Of a stretch of 64,000 nt of DNA, positions 59,900-64,000 are shown piece after piece. The stretch spans positions 186,001 through 250,000 of the forward strand of contig WHVD01000088.1 in assembly GCA_015178975.1 (NCBI GenBank). Reading direction: 5' to 3'. The DNA is from Hysterangium stoloniferum. Its lineage: Eukaryota; Basidiomycota; Agaricomycetes; Hysterangiales; Hysterangiaceae. The number at the start of each line of letters is the position of its first letter. The stretch's first letter is position 1. The notes beneath the pieces are model-generated. The model searched no databases and was not told where the DNA came from. It saw only the letters and a list, made by a program, of their open reading frames with translations. The translations under genes and the position numbers were made by a program.

Positions 59900-61110
59900 C
59901 GTTTCCGACTGGATCGTTTTGCACCCCGCCATGTCCTTCAACGTGCCTGATATGACCATATAGTCATCGTCCTGCGACTCAAATTTTGTCAGCATGTCGT
60001 AATTCTCTCTAGTCCTATCTGGACAACGTTGGGAACAGCTTGGAGAATGGCAGAATGCTTTTCTACTAGCCAAAGGTGCCGACTCTGAATTGAACATACT
60101 GGTAGACTAATGCATTTCAAATTGTAACATACCAGGCTCTGTTCCTTTCCTGCCGAGGAAACCGTCCTAATATTTTCGTAAAAGTATTTGATAGTAATGT
60201 TGTGTTTGGCAAGGTTGGGAGGTCATACGCAAGTTGCCGCTCTAACCACTCCGAGTTCTCCGTTAAATTCTTGGTAAGTTTATCGTTCCTTTCCGAATCA
60301 TTGATTCCAATATCTAGGTAATTGTTTCGTGTACCCTGATGAGGGGTCCCGAGATAAGTGATACCTTGAGTGGCCTCATAGATTTGTCGGTAAGGATAGA
60401 GATGGTGTTCGTGACACGTGCTTCCAAAAATCAGGGCCTGTTAAACATATTAGCACTGGGATACTGTTAGAATATAGGGCTGTGCGAGCATGCACAAGGT
60501 GCCACATCGGCAATTTGCCACCCTACTGTTCTTTTGAGTTTGGCTTAACCCATTGTTGCCATACGTCTATTGTTCTCAAGGCGTATATAACTAGTATAGA
60601 TTTCTTGTACTTACGCCATCCGTTTGCCTCCTTCTTACGAGACACAGAGGGCCAAACGGAAATTATATTCGTCATTGCTTGAGATTCACGAGCCTTAAGA
60701 TCTTATTTCAACAGATACATGATGTCGAAATAGTTTTACGGATTTCAATACGAGCCCTCCAACATTATGCGCGATGAAAATGATAAGTCGGTCCTATTCA
60801 TGGGGTAATTCGATACCAATAAGAAGCACGTAAGATCATAACCACTGACTTTATCAGATATTTGAAGTACAAGCCTCGACAATAAACCTTGGGCATGACC
60901 ACTAAGGGTCTCCTCCGAAAATTGATCACTGTCTTTAGTATAACCGTGTAGCCAAAACTCAATATCCTCGCGTTCGGCAAGTCGGAAGGCAAAAAATCGC
61001 GAACCCACATTTTGCCGCTGTCTGTTGTATCTGATTTCTCCCGATGTCCATCTAAGCCATGGATGAAAACGATGCTATCGTCCGGCAGTTATGAGGACTT
61101 CAAATGGTGA
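59900..61110 (-). pseudogene. NLR-type hydrolase with altered nucleophile
   Basis: Nearly the whole domain can be followed leftward: SIVFIHGLDGHREKSDTTDS (about 61085), MWVRDFLPSDLPNARILSFG (about 61010), RLIIFIAHNVGGLVLKSVK (about 60800), GITYLGTPHQGTRNNYLDIG (about 60360), ERNDKLTKNLTENSE, KYFYENIRTVSSAGKEQS, and finally a KFESQDDDYMVISGTLKDMA segment (about 59985). The nucleophile motif is HNVGG instead of HSxGG, so the catalytic Ser is Asn. A frameshift follows FGY near 60955. No NACHT domain follows. Most likely a pseudogene. Confidence 0.65.
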
Positions 61111-61160
61111 ACCGAGGTATTATTATACACACTCGATATTTGATTGCCAACAGTATAAAC

Positions 61161-61272
61161 AAGAATGGATGCCTATACAGGATGGAATGTAGGGAAAGAC
61201 CAGACCTACACTAATACAGCATACAAGTGTCGCCGTTCCCTACATTCTGTATTGTATAAGCATCCATTCTTA
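61161..61272. repeat. Hairpin with about 36-bp arms
   Basis: AAGAATGGATGC...GAATGTAGGGAA (61161-61196) is matched in reverse complement by 61236-61272 with about five mismatches, leaving a loop of about 40 nt. It could be a small foldback element or a structured RNA; there is no coding. Confidence 0.75.
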
Positions 61273-62419
61273 TTTAGACTTTTATATATAATATATCATA
61301 TTATTCTCCCCGGGTTTCAACCCAAACAAGTGTGCAATTGTGGCGGGGGAGCTGATTCTTTCACAGAGGTCCAAATGTTAAATGACAGGAAATAAGAAAT
61401 TCTGATTGCATGAATAGCTTGCCCCATATATATATGGTTAATACCAAGTGTTATATCTTACTTCCTCCCCGTTATGGCGTTACATGGCAAGTTATTTTCG
61501 GGACCAAAGCGGAATTTTTTTTACTGATTTTCCAACTCCACACTATGTCGAAACAGCTGTAATATCTGTTGAGAAGCTTTGGCACTCTGAGCATCCCTGA
61601 GGCGCCAGTAATGGCCCGTTTGGTTGAAATTACGTTTGCGGCGCTCGATCTAAGGTGATTTTACCATTGCATGATCATGCTCAATAAAAGTCATGTTTTG
61701 AGTGATAACTGAAAGTTGCTGAACATGTGTTATTTATAATGAGTCTAGTATGCTAGATCATATTGAAAATAGTATGAGTTGACTTATTGTAAATGCACAA
61801 TCTACAAAGGTCTTATAAACTTGTAGTAGAAGTACTTGTTGGTCAGTCAATGTGTCACTGCATTGGATAATTTTGAATCATTACTCATATTTTGACCTGG
61901 ATAATAAATATAGAAACATGATTGACACCTTAGGTGCGCTAAGTATCTGGAACAGTAGTTGTCACGAGTTGGAACCTCATGACCGTCGATGATGGGGTGG
62001 AGGATCCGGTAGCTGTTTTGGTGAGAAGGCGAACGAAAGTAATAAAATAAAATATTTTACTTGACGCTTATATTTAATGTTACTATATTTGGATGATTGG
62101 TCTTCATGAAGCTCGATGGAAGAAAGAAGGAGGATGGGTAATTTCAGGGATGGCTCAAACCTTCATCGAGACAAATCGGAGGCGGTCCACCCCCAACCGC
62201 CCAGTCCCCGCCTGAGAACCTTGTTTGTTAAAGGACCCTTGATTATAAGCTCAATACTCGGCACGTTGCTCGCAAGCAAGCTATACGTTTTGCAATCGTT
62301 GATTCCTTCCGAAATCACCTTGATAATTACCTTCAGAACCCCTTGTTAAAAATAGCAAGCGCATTATAGTCTTGACTCTCGGAGTATGCTGCTCGTGCAG
62401 GGACACGAGAACAAAAGCC
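61273..62419. other. No recognised gene
   Basis: AT-rich with short frames only (for example 62116-62349). Nothing is supportable beyond that. Confidence 0.35.
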
Positions 62420-62745
62420 TGTTATTGTTTACCTATTGTCCTTTGTTACTCATTATCCTTTGTTACTCATTGTCCTTTGTTAGCTATTGTCCTTTGTTCT
62501 CTATTGTCTTTGCACAATATATATACTTGACTTTTAGTTAGTTATACCTCAGTCATTTGCTCGCAACTGCGCACAAATACTGAGGTAAATGCCCTTTCTT
62601 ATTTTTGTGGTCTTTACATTTTCACTTACATGCATTTACTAGTTACATATTTGTCTCTAGGTAAATACATATAAAGTCATTTGCTCGCAACTGCGCACAA
62701 ATACTGAGTTACATATTTGTCTCTAGTTTTATTACCCCTCACTTT
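62420..62745 (+). repeat. Copia-type LTR (LTR B) with the same leader plan; ends uncertain
   Basis: Parts: a 17-bp tandem repeat (CCTTTGTTACTCATTGT-like, about five copies, 62435-62515) in U3, TATATATA at about 62516-62523, exon 1 62551-62584, intron 62585-62642 (GTAAAT to ACTAG), exon 2 62643-62660, spacer 62661-62674, exon 1 again 62675-62708 (34/34 identical), exon 2 again 62709-62726 (18/18 identical). The left end may be TGTTATTG at 62420; the right end lacks the expected ACA and was not fixed. No internal element is attached, so it is a solo LTR or fragment. Confidence 0.7.
62585..62642 (+). other. Predicted 58-nt intron in the copia-type leader (LTR B)
   Basis: Starts GTAAAT, has CACTTAC as a branch-site candidate and ends TTTACTAG. 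Precisely missing from the second copy of the flanking exons 66 nt downstream. Confidence 0.78.
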
Positions 62746-62791
62746 AGACTAAGTATTCTGAATCGACCGTTCTCAAGAACTATCATTTGGA

Positions 62792-63860
62792 ATGAGTTCT
62801 AAACGACAAGAGCCCAAGCTCGGAGTCGAAGCACTCACGAGGCATGATGCACCAGCATCCATTAAGTAAGCATTTACTCCCCATGCGCTTAAACGCTAAC
62901 GCATGACTTGTCAATAATCAGCATTGTCGTCATCCACGGTGTAGACGGTGACCGGATAAACTCTTGGACAGCAGCAGATTCCTCCCACTCATGGCTCGAA
63001 TACAAAAGATATGCTGCCAAAGGGCATCCCCAAGGCCAGAATCTTGGCATATGGTTACAGCCCAACAGTGGGTCAAGGAGAAACCAATTACAGTTTCAAT
63101 GGACGATCATGCGCAAAGTTTAATCACCAACCTCATAGCATATAGGGCGAGAACGGGAACTCCGCCGTTATGTTCCCATCCTGACATGTGTTTTATTCCA
63201 GTCTTGATGGTTACCTCTCCGGAAATTAGAACCGACGTATCATATTTATCGCGCATAGTACGGGAGGGATTATCTTGAAATTTGTTCGTCTCTCTGTTCT
63301 CTTAATATTACTCCCAGTTTATGTAGCACATTCCTCTGAAGGCCTTAATACTGGTGAAAAAAGAAGGCCATTCGAGTCTTAACCGATTGTTCGCAGAAGT
63401 TACTAAAGGTATTATATTTCTTGGAACGCCCCACCAAGGGGTTGACGTGGTTAAACTCTATTGGATCTACGGGAAATTAGACAATGCTCTGAAAAGCGAT
63501 TTGGCGAAGTATTCGGAAGCGTTACAGGACCAGCTTTTAGCACATAATACTATTAGCCACAAGTACATCACTAAATTCTTTTATGAGAACTATCAAACTA
63601 AAACTTCCAGACGGTTCCCAAGAAATAGCAAGTCCCACCTTACTCGCGTCAACTTCACGATTTGTGACCTCTTCTCGGGCATAGATCGTGCCCAAATGGT
63701 CTGCAGTGGTTCAAGGAGCAGTCAACGCCGGAACAAGAGGGGTTAAATAAGGATCATTTTGGCTTGGCAAAGTTTAGTCCCAGTGACGATGGCGATTATA
63801 TGCTCGTCAGCGGCTCGATTCAGTGGATTATCGCACAGAGTGAAATTGGACACAAATGCT
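62792..63860 (+). pseudogene. NLR-type hydrolase, nucleophile intact but frameshifted
   Basis: Begins MSSKRQEPKLGVEALTRHDA (62792), with an intron 62866-62921, then NIVVIHGVDGDRINSWTAAD. After a frame change it reads IPKARILAYGYSPTVGQGE (about 63025), then after another DDHAQSLITNLIAYRART (about 63102). RRIIFIAHSTGGIILKFV (about 63235) keeps the Ser of HSxGG. Then KGIIFLGTPHQGVDVV (about 63405), KFFYENYQTK, IVPKWSAVVQGAVNA, and after one more shift NKDHFGLAKFSPSDDGDYML (about 63747). At least three frame changes without splice sites suggest a pseudogene or indel errors. Confidence 0.6.
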
Positions 63861-64000
63861 TAATCGAGCTCTCTTGCACCTTTTTTCTTGTAAACCTATA
63901 CACCTTTCACCAAGATATAAAAGGAATTGTCAAGCTAGAACACAACGTAATCAAGTAAGGACAAGGACGGAAGGGACGGCGGGATATTAAGCAGACACAG

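Noticed and set aside
62420..62427. TGTTATTG as the certain left end of LTR B
   Set aside because: No matching ACA end and no target duplication found, so kept only as a possibility.

Overview
The window looks like repeat-rich DNA of a filamentous fungus, most likely an agaricomycete basidiomycete. Host genes are densely split by 50-60 nt GT-AG introns. The mobile elements are the kinds common there: chromodomain Ty3/gypsy, Ty1/copia, YVDD-type LINEs with RNase H, a DD34E Tc1/mariner, and a transposase with a GCM-type zinc finger plus PHD finger. Recognisable host genes are few: a membrane ankyrin-repeat protein (1.7-10.9 kb, +), an aldo/keto reductase (49.3-50.5 kb, -), a GABA/choline-type APC permease (53.0-55.4 kb, +) and several decayed alpha/beta-hydrolase genes of the kind found at the N-terminus of fungal NLR-like proteins (35-36 kb and 57-64 kb).

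Layout. 1-0.4 kb: start of a minus-strand gene. 1.7-10.9 kb: ankyrin gene whose 3' three quarters is an array of about 98 units of about 73 bp. Every unit reads as a complete intron end, a 3-nt exon and a new intron start. 12.4-20.7 kb: one LTR retrotransposon with matching 5-bp target duplications, carrying a MITE in its 5' LTR, a mariner element, chromovirus pol remains and an antisense zinc-finger gene. 20.7-27.4 kb: mostly unrecognised. 27.4-34.1 kb: two minus-strand LINEs, the second broken by two solo LTRs. 35.3-36.3 kb: decayed hydrolase gene with a 14-residue coding repeat. 37.1-42 kb: decayed GCM/PHD transposon. 43.6-47.2 kb: 3'-truncated copia element. 51.8-52.1 kb: solo copia LTR. 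55.9-56.5 kb: tandem foldback repeats. 57-64 kb: hydrolase fragments, a hairpin and another copia-type LTR.

Two observations stand out. (1) The ankyrin gene appears to encode its C-terminal tail one codon per exon. About 93 exons are exactly 3 nt, in phase 0, with 24 different triplets and no stop codon. The few irregular exons (9, 9, 9, 36 and optionally 21 nt) also keep frame, and an in-frame terminal exon with a stop follows. If spliced, any subset of exons can be skipped without losing frame. (2) Three copia-type LTRs with different sequences (A 43617-43976, C 51787-52114 minus strand, B about 62420-62745) share one plan. A leader exon, a 55-58 nt intron and a second short exon are followed after 13-14 nt by a second copy of the two exons with the intron precisely missing. 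The second copy starts at the predicted transcription start. This looks like spliced 5'-end cDNA joined to the unspliced 3' end during reverse transcription. Both readings come from inspection alone; neither splicing nor expression has been measured here.
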